This document shows, piece by piece, positions 1-7,881 of a stretch of 64,000 nucleotides of DNA; within the stretch, counting starts at the first letter, position 1; every line of letters starts with the position of its first letter. Source of the DNA: Acidocella facilis ATCC 35904 (GTDB lineage Bacteria; Pseudomonadota; Alphaproteobacteria; Acetobacterales; Acetobacteraceae); the NCBI RefSeq assembly GCF_000687875.1, contig NZ_JHYG01000004.1, positions 237,249-301,248 of the forward strand, written 5' to 3'. The notes below the pieces were generated by a model. That model searched no databases. It saw only the letters and a program-made list of their open reading frames with translations, and was not told the origin of the DNA. A program made the position numbers and the translations under genes.

Positions 1-207
1 CATTTTTCCCTCTCCAAGCGCTGATAAATACTTTGCGCCCCGGCTCTTAGACCCAACCGGCGCGCCGGACAATTCGCCAGCCGAAGGGCAGCCCAGCTTT
101 TTCCGGGGCTTGGGTGGGGTTTCGGGGATTTCATGAACGTCTCATGCGGCCCCGGCGCGGCGCGCACCATGTCCTGTTCAGCTTGGCTTCATTATCGGAG
201 GTTTATC

Positions 208-372
208 ATGGGTTTGATTCTGATCATCATTCTGCTGGTGCTGCTGTTTGGCGGCGGTGGCGGGTATTATGCGCATCGCTCTTATGGCGGCCGCGGGTCG
301 GGCGGGGTGCTGGGGCTGATCATCATCGTGCTGCTGATCATCTGGCTGGCGGGCGGCTTCCACACGGCGTAA
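208..372 (+). CDS. small two-helix membrane protein (DUF3309-like), 54 aa
   Basis: This encodes a tiny hydrophobic protein with two membrane segments (about residues 2-15 and 34-49) joined by a Gly/Tyr/Arg-rich linker (GGGGGYYAHRSYGG). Size and the pattern of a Leu/Ile-rich helix followed by a glycine-rich stretch resemble the DUF3309 family, whose function is unknown. The ATG at 208 is preferred over the in-frame ATG at 133 because a GGAGG ribosome site lies about 7 bases before it and the upstream extension is not hydrophobic or family-like. The TAA stop merges with a dispersed repeat element. Function not assignable. Confidence 0.7.
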   Translation: MGLILIIILLVLLFGGGGGYYAHRSYGGRGSGGVLGLIIIVLLIIWLAGGFHTA

Positions 373-418
373 AAGTTTTTAGGGGTTGAAGGGGGATTTT
401 TGCAAAAATCCCCCTTCA
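371..418 (+). repeat. AAAAGTTTTTGG-type hairpin element, copy A
   Basis: It starts with AAAAGTTTTTAGGGG overlapping the TAA stop of the small membrane gene, followed by a perfect hairpin with arms TGAAGGGGGATTTTT and AAAAATCCCCCTTCA around a GC loop. Closest relative is the copy at 41615. Confidence 0.75.
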
Positions 419-419
419 G

Positions 420-463
420 ACAAAAGCCCGGACCGCCCCCTCGCGGGGCGTCCGGGCTTTTGT
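420..463. terminator. bidirectional intrinsic terminator
   Basis: Long inverted repeat with arms ACAAAAGCCCGGA and TCCGGGCTTTTGT and an inner CGCCCC/GGGGCG stem. A-run on one side and T-run on the other suit termination in both directions between the convergent genes at 208-372 and 465-794. A near-identical design is found at 27535-27577. Confidence 0.75.
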
Positions 464-464
464 C

Positions 465-794
465 TCATCCCAGCCGAAACCGCGCTTTCGTCACCGCATC
501 CTGCTCCAGCGCCGCCTTGATATCCGCCTCCCCCTGCAACGAGGCCAGAATCACCACACGCTCGAAATAAGGTGCCGCCCCCATCGCCCGGTCCCGGTAC
601 AGGGCGGAGAAGGCATTCGCCGCCGGGCCGCGCGCCGTGCAGCAGAAGCAGCCGGGCTGGTGGCCAAAGCGCGGGGCGGTGAAACGCATGGCATGGCCGG
701 CCGGCGGCATGGCGTGGCCATCCTCCACCAGCACCGCGTCAAGCGGGCCGGGCGTGCCCCCTATATAAACCGGAATGCGGCCATCCTTTTCCAT
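465..794 (-). CDS. conserved hypothetical protein, 109 aa
   Basis: I do not recognise the function. The protein begins MEKDGRIPVYIGG and contains a cysteine pair in GCFCCTARGPAANAF (about residues 48-62), then an acidic C-terminal part. The in-frame ATG at 848 would overlap the divergent metH start, so the ATG at 794 is chosen. It is transcribed away from metH with about 40 bases between the two starts. The Cys cluster could bind metal, but nothing else supports that. It ends against the bidirectional terminator. Confidence 0.55.
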   Translation of the reverse strand: MEKDGRIPVYIGGTPGPLDAVLVEDGHAMPPAGHAMRFTAPRFGHQPGCFCCTARGPAANAFSALYRDRAMGAAPYFERVVILASLQGEADIKAALEQDAVTKARFRLG

Positions 795-832
795 GACTTG
801 GAAATGGGGGTGCGGGGGGCTATTTGGCAAGC

Positions 833-3800
833 ATGTCAAAGCGTCCACATCTGCTCGAAGCCCTCTCCCGTAACGTTCTGCTCTGCGATGGCGGCATGGG
901 CTCGCGCGTGCAGGCGCTGACCCTCGATATCGAGAAAGATTTCTGGGACAAGGAAAACTGTACGGAAGTGCTGAACCTGTCCCGGCCGGATCTCGTGCGC
1001 GAGATCCATCGCGGCTATTTCGAGGCCGGCTCGGACATGGTGCAGACCAATTCCTTCGGTGGCTCGCCGATCACGCTGGCGGAGTTCGAGCTGCAGGACC
1101 GCGCCTTCGAGATCAACAAAATTGCCGGCGAGCTGGCGCGCGAGGCGGCGGAGAGCTTCGCCGATGGCCGGCAGCGCTGGGTGGTCGGCTCGATCGGGCC
1201 GGGGACCAAGCTGCCGAGCCTGGGCAATATCGCCTATGACCCGCTGGAGGAGGCGCTCTACGCCCAATGCGTCGGGCTGCTGGCCGGCGGGGTGGATGCG
1301 CTGCTGATCGAGACCTGCCAGGACACGCTGCAGATCAAGGCGGCGGTGAATGGGGCCAAGCGCGCCATTCGTGAGGCCGGCAAGGATACGCCGATTTTCG
1401 TGCAGGTGACGGTGGAGACCACCGGCACGCTGCTGGTGGGGCCGGACATCGCCGCCGCGGCCACCGTGATCCACGCGCTGGATGTGCCGTTGATGGGGCT
1501 GAACTGCGCCACCGGCCCGCAGGAGATGGCCGAGCATGTGCGCTATCTCTCCCAGAACTGGCCCGGCAAGATTTCCGTGCAGCCGAATGCCGGCCTGCCC
1601 GAGCTGGTGGATGGCCAGACCCATTACCCGCTGGGCGGTGCCGAGATGGCGAGCTGGGTGGAACGTTTCGTGGTCGAGGACGGGGTGAACCTGATCGGCG
1701 GGTGCTGCGGCACCTCGATCCCGCATATCCAGGCGCTGGACGGGATGCTGAGGAAGCTGGGCAATCCGCGCCCGGCGCCAATCGCGCGCAAATTCCACTG
1801 GGTGCCGTCCGTCGCCAGCCTTTATGGCGCGGTGCCGCTGCGCCAGGAGAACGCTTATTTCTCCATCGGCGAGCGCTGCAACGCCAATGGCTCGAAGAAA
1901 TGGCGCGAGCTGCAGGAAAGCGGCGACTGGGATGGCTGTGTCGCCATGGGCCGCGAGCAGGTGGCGGAAGCCTCCAACGCGCTGGATATCTGCACCGCCT
2001 TCGTCGGGCGTGACGAGATCGCCGAGATGAACCAGGTGATCACCCGCTTCACCTCCTCGGTGAACGCGCCTTTGGTGATCGATTCCACCGAGACGCCGGT
2101 GATCGAGGCGGCGCTGAAGCTGCATGGCGGCAAGCCGATCATCAACTCGATCAATTTCGAGGATGGCGAGGGCCATGCGCATGAGCGCCTGAAGCTCGCG
2201 AAGAAGTTTGGCGCGGCGATGATCGCGCTGACCATCGATGAGGTCGGCATGGCCAAGGAGCCGGCCGACAAGCTGCGCATCGCCGAGCGGCTGGTGGCCT
2301 TTGCCTGCGACCAGTACGGGCTGCCGCAATCCGATCTGATGATCGACCCGCTGACCTTCACCATCGCCACCGGCAATGAGGATGACCGCAAGCTGGGGCA
2401 ATGGACGCTGGAAGGCATCAAGCTGATCCGGGATAAATTCCCCGACATCCAGATCATTCTCGGCCTCTCCAACATCTCCTTCGGCCTCAACCCCGCCGCG
2501 CGGGCGGTGCTGAATTCGGTGTTCCTGGACCATGCGGTGAAGGCCGGCATGACCGGGGCGATCGTGCATGTCTCCAAGATCCGGCCGCTGCATCTGATCG
2601 ACCCGGCGGAGGTGAAGGTGTGCGAGGATCTGATCTTCGACCGCCGCGAAGAAGGCTATGACCCGTTGCAGAAGCTGCTGGAGATGTTCGCGGACCGCAA
2701 GGCGGCGGACGCCACCAAGAAGAAGCGCGCCGAAACCCCGGAAGGGCGGCTGAAGGACCGCATCGTCGATGGCGACCGCAAGGGGCTGACCGAGGATCTG
2801 GACGAGGCGCTGAAAACCCACAAGCCGCTGGAGATCATCAACAACATCCTGCTGGATGGGATGAAGGTGGTGGGCGAGCTGTTCGGGGCGGGCAAGATGC
2901 AGCTGCCCTTCGTGCTGCAATCGGCCGAGACGATGAAGGCGGCGGTGGCTTATCTGGAGCCGATGATGGAGCGCGTCGAGGGTGAGGAGCGCGGCATCAT
3001 CGTGCTCGCCACGGTGAAGGGCGATGTGCATGACATCGGCAAGAACCTGGTCGACATCATCCTCACCAATAACGGCTACAAGGTCGTCAATCTCGGCATC
3101 AAGGTGCCGCTGGCGGAGATGGTGGCGGCGGCGAAGGAACACAAAGCCCACGCCATCGGCATGTCCGGCCTGCTGGTGAAATCCACCGTGGTGATGCGCG
3201 AGAATCTGGAAGAGATGTCCCGCCAGGGGCTGGATATTCCGGTGATGCTGGGCGGGGCGGCGCTGACCCGCAATTATGTCGAGGAGGATTGCGCCGCTTC
3301 CTACGCCTCCGGCCGTGTCGCCTATGCGCGGGATGCGTTCGACGGGCTGCATCTGATGGACAAGGTGACGGGGAATGATTTCGACGATTACCTCGCCGCG
3401 ATCCAGGCCAAGCGCGCCGGCAAGGCCCGCAACACCAAGCGCACGCTGGGCCAGGCGGAGGCGAGCGCCTTCGCGCCGGTGGATGTGAAGGAGGTGCAGG
3501 CCCGCCGCCGGCGTTTGAACGCGGACCAGCCGGATGTGGTGCCGCCCTTCTGGGGGGCGAAGGTTTTGGAGGCCGCGCCGAAGGCGGTGGTGCCGTTCCT
3601 GAATGAGCGCTCACTCTTCCAGTTCCAATGGGGCTTTCGCAAGCAGGGCAAGAGCCTGGAGGATTTCATGGGCTGGGCGCGCCAGGAGCTGCGGCCGGTG
3701 ATGAAGCGCATGCTCGATCTCTGCGAGGCGGAGCGCATCCTGCACCCGCAGGCCGTGTATGGCTATTGGAAGGCGGCGGGGCAGGGGAATGATCTGATCC

Positions 3801-4318
3801 TGTTCGATGAGGACGGCACCGCCGAAGTTGCCCGCTTCGCGCTGCCGCGCCAGCCCAGGCAGGATGGCGAATGCATCGCGGATTTCTTCCCGGACGTGGA
3901 GGATGGGCGCGGCGTGATCGGGCTGCAGGCGGTGACCATGGGGCAGAAGGCGTCCGAGGTGGCGCGGGAATGGTTCGAGGGCAATCGCTACCAGGATTAC
4001 CTCTATTTGCACGGCGTTTCGGTGGAGATGGCGGAGGCGCTGGCGGAATACACCCATAAGCGCATCCGCGCCGAGCTGGGCTTCGCGGCGGAGGATGACC
4101 GGGAGATGGAGAAGATGCTGGGGCAGGGCTATCGCGGCTCGCGCTACAGCTTCGGCTACCCGGCCTGCCCGAAGCTGGAGGACCAGGAGCAGCTGTTGCG
4201 GCTGCTGGGGGCGGAGCGGATTGGGATTTCGCTGTCGGATGAGCATCAGCTGCATCCGGAACAGAGCACCAGCGCGATTGTGGTGTTGAACAGCCACGCG
4301 AAGTATTTTTCGGTGTAA
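833..4318 (+). CDS. metH: cobalamin-dependent methionine synthase (MetH)
   Basis: Transfers methyl from 5-methyl-tetrahydrofolate to homocysteine through cobalamin, in the cytoplasm. All four modules are present in 1161 residues: homocysteine domain (zinc ligands Cys225, Cys291, Cys292, the last two in GGCCGTS), pterin domain starting near residue 342 (FSIGERCNANGSKK), cobalamin cap and Rossmann part with the Co-ligand His733 in GDVHDIGKN, and the AdoMet reactivation domain from about 920 (RGSRYSFGYPAC near 1100). Length matches full-size MetH. ATG 833 has a GGGGGG stretch at a sensible distance; a TTG at 824 is also in frame but too close to it. Monocistronic; the stop merges with a repeat element. 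Confidence 0.97.
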   Translation: MSKRPHLLEALSRNVLLCDGGMGSRVQALTLDIEKDFWDKENCTEVLNLSRPDLVREIHRGYFEAGSDMVQTNSFGGSPITLAEFELQDRAFEINKIAGELAREAAESFADGRQRWVVGSIGPGTKLPSLGNIAYDPLEEALYAQCVGLLAGGVDALLIETCQDTLQIKAAVNGAKRAIREAGKDTPIFVQVTVETTGTLLVGPDIAAAATVIHALDVPLMGLNCATGPQEMAEHVRYLSQNWPGKISVQPNAGLPELVDGQTHYPLGGAEMASWVERFVVEDGVNLIGGCCGTSIPHIQALDGMLRKLGNPRPAPIARKFHWVPSVASLYGAVPLRQENAYFSIGERCNANGSKKWRELQESGDWDGCVAMGREQVAEASNALDICTAFVGRDEIAEMNQVITRFTSSVNAPLVIDSTETPVIEAALKLHGGKPIINSINFEDGEGHAHERLKLAKKFGAAMIALTIDEVGMAKEPADKLRIAERLVAFACDQYGLPQSDLMIDPLTFTIATGNEDDRKLGQWTLEGIKLIRDKFPDIQIILGLSNISFGLNPAARAVLNSVFLDHAVKAGMTGAIVHVSKIRPLHLIDPAEVKVCEDLIFDRREEGYDPLQKLLEMFADRKAADATKKKRAETPEGRLKDRIVDGDRKGLTEDLDEALKTHKPLEIINNILLDGMKVVGELFGAGKMQLPFVLQSAETMKAAVAYLEPMMERVEGEERGIIVLATVKGDVHDIGKNLVDIILTNNGYKVVNLGIKVPLAEMVAAAKEHKAHAIGMSGLLVKSTVVMRENLEEMSRQGLDIPVMLGGAALTRNYVEEDCAASYASGRVAYARDAFDGLHLMDKVTGNDFDDYLAAIQAKRAGKARNTKRTLGQAEASAFAPVDVKEVQARRRRLNADQPDVVPPFWGAKVLEAAPKAVVPFLNERSLFQFQWGFRKQGKSLEDFMGWARQELRPVMKRMLDLCEAERILHPQAVYGYWKAAGQGNDLILFDEDGTAEVARFALPRQPRQDGECIADFFPDVEDGRGVIGLQAVTMGQKASEVAREWFEGNRYQDYLYLHGVSVEMAEALAEYTHKRIRAELGFAAEDDREMEKMLGQGYRGSRYSFGYPACPKLEDQEQLLRLLGAERIGISLSDEHQLHPEQSTSAIVVLNSHAKYFSV

Positions 4319-4474
4319 AAAGTTTTTGGCGTCCCGATGACGGAGCGGCGCAGCCGCGTAGTCTGAATCGGGCCGCCAAAATCCAAAGAGAAACGTTTGG
4401 GGTTTTGACGACGACGTAGTCAACGCCCGAACGTTTTTGTCGCTTTTTGAAAAAAGCGACACCAAAAACTTTTA
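4317..4474. repeat. paired inverted AAAAGTTTTTGG elements (copy B) between convergent genes
   Basis: Two units face each other and fill the whole gap between metH and cbpM. The left edge is TAAAAAGTTTTTGG (metH stop), the right edge is CCAAAAACTTTTA (complement of the cbpM TAA stop). The right unit holds the hairpin GTCGCTTTTT/AAAAAGCGAC and a CCCGAACG segment shared with other copies. The left unit has lost its T-rich hairpin but has CCCGATGACGGAGCGGCG, also seen in variant form at 13980. Confidence 0.75.
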
Positions 4475-4783
4475 TTTATTTAGTTTATCCAGAATCGCCT
4501 CGCGCGCCTCCGGTGGCAGGCTCGCCAGCGCCGCGTTCAGCTTCGCCGCGTTGCGCCGCAACTCGTAGAGCTGGTCCAGCAGCGACAGCACCACCGGCAT
4601 CGCCGCCTCGCCAATCTCCAGATCATGGCGCAGCGTCTGGATCAGCCTGATCCGTGCCACATCCACCGCCTCGAACTGCCATGCCCCCTGCGCGCCGCGC
4701 GCGCGGACCCAGGCGGCGTCGATCCAGCCGCCCAGCTCCGCCTCGTCCAGCCCGGAAATATGCAGAGACTCGAAATCCATCAT
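4472..4783 (-). CDS. cbpM: CbpM-like chaperone modulator
   Basis: A 103-residue protein of the MerR-like CbpM family, which binds the J-domain of CbpA and inhibits it. N-terminal part (FESLHISGLDEAELGGWIDAAWV) forms the winged-helix-like segment; the rest is a long helical region ending in DKLNK. Its ATG overlaps the TGA of cbpA by four bases, so the two are translationally coupled, as is usual for this pair. Assignment rests on the family pattern plus the neighbouring cbpA. Confidence 0.85.
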   Translation of the reverse strand: MMDFESLHISGLDEAELGGWIDAAWVRARGAQGAWQFEAVDVARIRLIQTLRHDLEIGEAAMPVVLSLLDQLYELRRNAAKLNAALASLPPEAREAILDKLNK

Positions 4784-5673
4784 TTCAGCCCCTCCCTTGG
4801 GTTGAAGCCGGGCTGCTCCCAGCTTTCCAGGAATGTCTTCAACGCCGCATCGGCCGGGCCGATGACCACGTTCAGCTTCACATGCAGATCCCCCGCCTCG
4901 TGCTTGCCATGCGCCGGCACGCCGCGCCCGCGCAGCCGCATCTCGGTGCCGCTCTCGGTGCCGGGGCGGATCGTCATCGCCACATCGCCGGCCGGGGTGG
5001 GCAGGGTGATCTTCGCCCCCAGCACCGCCTCCTTCATCGAGACCGGCACTTCCATATGAATGTTGCGGCCCATGCGGCGGTAGAATTTATGCGGCGCGAC
5101 ATGGATTTCGATCAGCGCATCGCCATCCGGCCCGCCTTTGGCGCCGGGATCGCCCTTGCCACGCAGGCGCAGAATATCCCCTTCCTCGGTGCCGGGGGGA
5201 ATTTTCACATCCAGCGTGCCGCCATCGGGCAAGGTGATGCGCCTTGTGGCGCCGCTTACCGCCTCCAGGAAGCCAACCTCCAGGCTATATTGCCGATCCC
5301 GCCCCTTGGCCGGGCCGCGCGGGCGCTGGTTGAAGATGTTGCCGAACAGATCCTCGAAATCCGCGCCACCGCCGGCACCGGAATAGGCGTAGCGCTCGCC
5401 CGGCCCGGCCTCGGCATATTGGCGCCAGCTCTGCGCCTGGGGACGCTCGGCCCCCGAGGCGTCGATCTCGCCGCGATCATATTTGCCGCGCTTCTCGGCG
5501 TCGCTGAGCAGGTCATAGGCGCCGGAGATGGATTTGAAGGTCTCCTCCGCCGCCTTGTTGCCGGGGTTGAGATCCGGATGGTGCTTCTTCGCCAGCTTGC
5601 GATAGGCGGAACGGATTTCGTCCGCGCTGGCCTCTTTCTTCACACCGAGAATTTTATACGGGTCGTCTGCCAT
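4780..5673 (-). CDS. cbpA: DnaJ-class co-chaperone CbpA
   Basis: J-domain at residues 3-70 with HHPDLN carrying the HPD tripeptide that stimulates DnaK ATPase, then a Gly-rich linker and two beta-rich substrate-binding domains (from about residue 120). There is no CXXCXGXG zinc-finger region, which separates it from DnaJ and fits CbpA at 297 residues. First gene of the cbpA-cbpM pair. Its promoter must lie in the 5674-5901 gap, which is largely taken up by a two-hairpin repeat. Confidence 0.92.
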   Translation of the reverse strand: MADDPYKILGVKKEASADEIRSAYRKLAKKHHPDLNPGNKAAEETFKSISGAYDLLSDAEKRGKYDRGEIDASGAERPQAQSWRQYAEAGPGERYAYSGAGGGADFEDLFGNIFNQRPRGPAKGRDRQYSLEVGFLEAVSGATRRITLPDGGTLDVKIPPGTEEGDILRLRGKGDPGAKGGPDGDALIEIHVAPHKFYRRMGRNIHMEVPVSMKEAVLGAKITLPTPAGDVAMTIRPGTESGTEMRLRGRGVPAHGKHEAGDLHVKLNVVIGPADAALKTFLESWEQPGFNPREGLK

Positions 5674-5702
5674 GCTCGTCCCTGAATCGAAGGTAATGCA
5701 AC

Positions 5703-5809
5703 CTAGAGCGCTTTCAGGCTGACCGTAAACGGTCGGCGCGCTCTAGCTCTTTGTTTCGACGAGCAACTTTACGTCCCTGAATGATTCCAGTCAGGGTCGT
5801 GTTGCTCTA
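5703..5809. repeat. two-hairpin intergenic element, copy R1
   Basis: First hairpin: CTAGAGCG...CGCTCTAG with an inner GACCG/CGGTC stem (5703-5746). After CTCTTTGTTTCGAC comes a second hairpin with arms GAGCAAC and GTTGCTC and inner TCCCTGA/TCAGGG. Same plan as the elements at 24282 and 24630. It resembles the TAGAGC-type palindromes common between genes in rhizobia (family knowledge, not checked). Confidence 0.7.
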
Positions 5810-5901
5810 CCCCTAAGATAGGGAGGCAAAGCTTGATTTAACAACGCCCCGGCACGGTAAAGCCGGCTGCCGGGCGCATCAGCTTTTCAGCGCGAACGCG
5901 C

Positions 5902-6282
5902 TTACTGGCCGTGCCGCCGGGCGGTGAGCCGCTTGATCTGCTCCAGCAGATATTGATGATCGTAAGGCGGGTTTTCTTCCGGCCCCATCTCGCACAGATC
6001 ATGCGCTTTGGCGGCGGTGCTGGCCAGGCCGGCGCTCAGCACCACGTCGAGATCCGGGAAGGCCTCGCGGGCCAGGCGCGCCGCGGCAAAGCCGACCTCG
6101 CCACGGGAGAACAGCACATCCACGTGCACCTTGCCGGACTCCAGCAGATGCCGCGCCTCCTCCAGCCCGGCCGCCTCGGCGACGTGATAGCCGCATTCGC
6201 GCAGATATTCCGCCACCGTATGGCGCACCAGCACATCGGGTTCCACCAGCAGAACCCGTAACAGCTCTTCCGTCTCGCTCAT
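5902..6282 (-). CDS. degenerate stand-alone receiver (pseudo-receiver) protein
   Basis: A 126-residue CheY-like fold without an output domain. Beta strand 1 reads LRVLLVEPD. The position that holds the phospho-acceptor Asp in its neighbour (VFSD) is Arg60 here (VLFSR), and the conserved Lys of the KPY motif is replaced by Pro (NPPYDHQ). It is therefore unlikely to be phosphorylated in the normal way. Its ATG overlaps the stop of the intact receiver gene upstream by four bases. Possible roles are a decoy or a partner of that receiver, which is inference. Confidence 0.8.
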   Translation of the reverse strand: MSETEELLRVLLVEPDVLVRHTVAEYLRECGYHVAEAAGLEEARHLLESGKVHVDVLFSRGEVGFAAARLAREAFPDLDVVLSAGLASTAAKAHDLCEMGPEENPPYDHQYLLEQIKRLTARRHGQ

Positions 6283-6683
6283 TTCGCCTCCCGTCCCAGC
6301 AGGTCCAATGTCGCCTTCGCCGCCGTCTCCAGCCGGTAGGGCTTGGCCAGGAACAGGCCCAGCGCCGAAACATTCTCCCGGCCCGGATTGGCGGAGGTGA
6401 TGATGCGTTTGAGTTCCGGATAGGCGGTGGCGATGCGGCGCATCAGCTCCAGCCCGTTGATCGAGCCCGGCATGGTGATATCCGAAAACACCAGATCCGC
6501 ATCGCCGCCGGCTTGCAGATAGGTCCAGGCATCGTCGGCGTTGCTCGCCTCGATCACGCGCAGGCCCTCATTGCGCAGCGCTTCCGCCAGCAGCAGCCGG
6601 ATCACCGGCTCGTCTTCCACAAGCAAAACGGCGGCCTGCGCTTGGGAAGAGGGCGGAGATTTGATGGAGAGCATAGGGAGCAA
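6279..6683 (-). CDS. stand-alone response-regulator receiver protein
   Basis: A 134-residue CheY/FixJ-type receiver without an output domain. Visible residues: acidic pair in LLVEDEP, phospho-acceptor Asp68 in VFSDITMPG, switch Thr/Ser in IITSANPG, and Lys in FLAKPYRLE. No histidine kinase lies nearby, so the signal is unknown. It is coupled to the degenerate receiver just downstream. Start could be residue 1 or Met4; both are equally possible. Confidence 0.85.
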   Translation of the reverse strand: MLPMLSIKSPPSSQAQAAVLLVEDEPVIRLLLAEALRNEGLRVIEASNADDAWTYLQAGGDADLVFSDITMPGSINGLELMRRIATAYPELKRIITSANPGRENVSALGLFLAKPYRLETAAKATLDLLGREAK

Positions 6684-6752
6684 GCGAGATCCGGCCGTTA
6701 TGGAATTCTCATGTGGGAGAGGCAGGGGCTTCGCGCAATCCCATCAATTCTA

Positions 6753-7538
6753 TCAATGTTTCAATGTGCTCGACAGAAATTGCCGGAAGCGCTCGGTCTT
6801 GGGCGCGGCGAACATCTCGTGTGGCGCGCCTTCCTCCTCGGTCTGGCCCTTATGCAGGAACATCACCCGGCTCGCGACCTCGCGCGCGAAGCCCATCTCA
6901 TGGGTGACGACGAGCATGGTGCGGCCTTCCTTGGCCAAATCGCGCATCACTTTCAGCACCTCGCCGACCAGCTCCGGGTCCAAAGCCGAGGTCGGCTCAT
7001 CGAACAGCAGCACGTCCGGCTCCATCGCCAGCGCCCGGGCGATGGCGACGCGCTGCTGCTGGCCGCCGGAGAGCTGGGCGGGGAAGGCGTCCAGCTTGGC
7101 GGAGAGCCCGACCTTCTCCAGCATCGCCTCGGCCTTGGCGCGGGCGGTCTTCTTGTCCTGCTTGAGCACATGCACCGGCGCTTCCATGACGTTCTGCAGC
7201 ACGTTCATATGGCCCCAGAGATTGAATTGCTGGAACACCATGGAGAGCCGGGCGCGCAGCCGCTCCAGCTGTTTCGGGTCGGCACAGGCGCGGCCGCCCT
7301 TGCCCTGGGTCATCGCGATGGTCTCGCCCTTGATCGCGACACTGCCCTGGTCGGGCATTTCCAACATGTTGATGCAGCGCAGGAAGGTGCTCTTGCCCGA
7401 GCCGGAAGAGCCGAGAATGGCGATCACATCCTGGTCGCGCGCCGACAGGGACACGCCCTTGAGCACCTCCACCGATCCGAAGGATTTATGGATGTTCTCC
7501 ACCGCGAGGGCGGGGGCGGTCTGGTTGGCGTCTAGCAT
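6753..7538 (-). CDS. polar amino-acid ABC transporter ATP-binding protein (HisP/GlnQ type)
   Basis: Complete 261-residue ABC ATPase: Walker [16 protein letters not shown] (about residues 43-57), Q-loop [16 protein letters not shown], signature LSGGQQQR, Walker [15 protein letters not shown] and the switch His in VVTHEMGF. The long insert before the Q-loop and the FQQFNLW sequence are typical of His/Gln/Arg importers. No permease or binding protein is next to it in the window, so it is either an orphan or works with components elsewhere. Divergent from the glycine riboswitch/gcv operon. Confidence 0.9.
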   Translation of the reverse strand: MLDANQTAPALAVENIHKSFGSVEVLKGVSLSARDQDVIAILGSSGSGKSTFLRCINMLEMPDQGSVAIKGETIAMTQGKGGRACADPKQLERLRARLSMVFQQFNLWGHMNVLQNVMEAPVHVLKQDKKTARAKAEAMLEKVGLSAKLDAFPAQLSGGQQQRVAIARALAMEPDVLLFDEPTSALDPELVGEVLKVMRDLAKEGRTMLVVTHEMGFAREVASRVMFLHKGQTEEEGAPHEMFAAPKTERFRQFLSSTLKH

Positions 7539-7627
7539 GCGGGGCCTCGATCTGGTTTTTGCGCGTAAGGGGCAGATTCAGCTTTGCAAAATACGTACCC
7601 TCGGGCAAAAGGGAAGCGTCCTTACGC

Positions 7628-7825
7628 GGACGCAGGAGAGAGCGGGGCTTGCCCCGCCGCCGAAGGCGCAACCGGCCCCCGGAACCGCTCAGGCAAAAGG
7701 GCTGCGGACCGGTCGCCGTTTTGCGGGGAAGGACACTCTGGAAAGCCGGCGGGAGCCCCCGCCGCACCGACGGGGTCAAGGGTTTCACCACCCGAATCTC
7801 TCAGGTCACAGGACAGAGGGGGGTC
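7628..7825 (+). promoter_or_regulatory. tandem glycine riboswitch upstream of gcvT
   Basis: Two consecutive glycine aptamers. Aptamer 1 (about 7631-7711) has AGGAGAGAGCGG, GCCGAAGGCGCAA, CCGGAACCGCTCAGGCAAAA and GGACCG. Aptamer 2 (about 7728-7825) has GGACACTCTGGAAAG, CACCGACGGGGTCAAGG, GAATCTCTCAGGTCAC and GGACAGAGGGG. These are the hallmark conserved strings of the gcvT riboswitch. It lies 56 bases before the TTG start of gcvT. Glycine binding is expected to turn on the cleavage operon. The whole 7539-7881 gap between the divergent genes contains otherwise only unassigned promoter sequence. Confidence 0.93.
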
Positions 7826-7881
7826 AGATTTTCCGGGGCGCGCCGCGCGCCGGGTGAACTGACTTTTGGGGGATTTTTCTT

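Noticed and set aside
1..207. A gene at the left edge
   Set aside because: Short frames at 114 and 133 have no ribosome site or plausible product; nothing supportable before 208.
836..3352. 838-codon open frame opposite metH
   Set aside because: Antisense shadow of a GC-rich gene; its translation is rich in His, Arg, Gln and Leu with no domain, and metH is certain.
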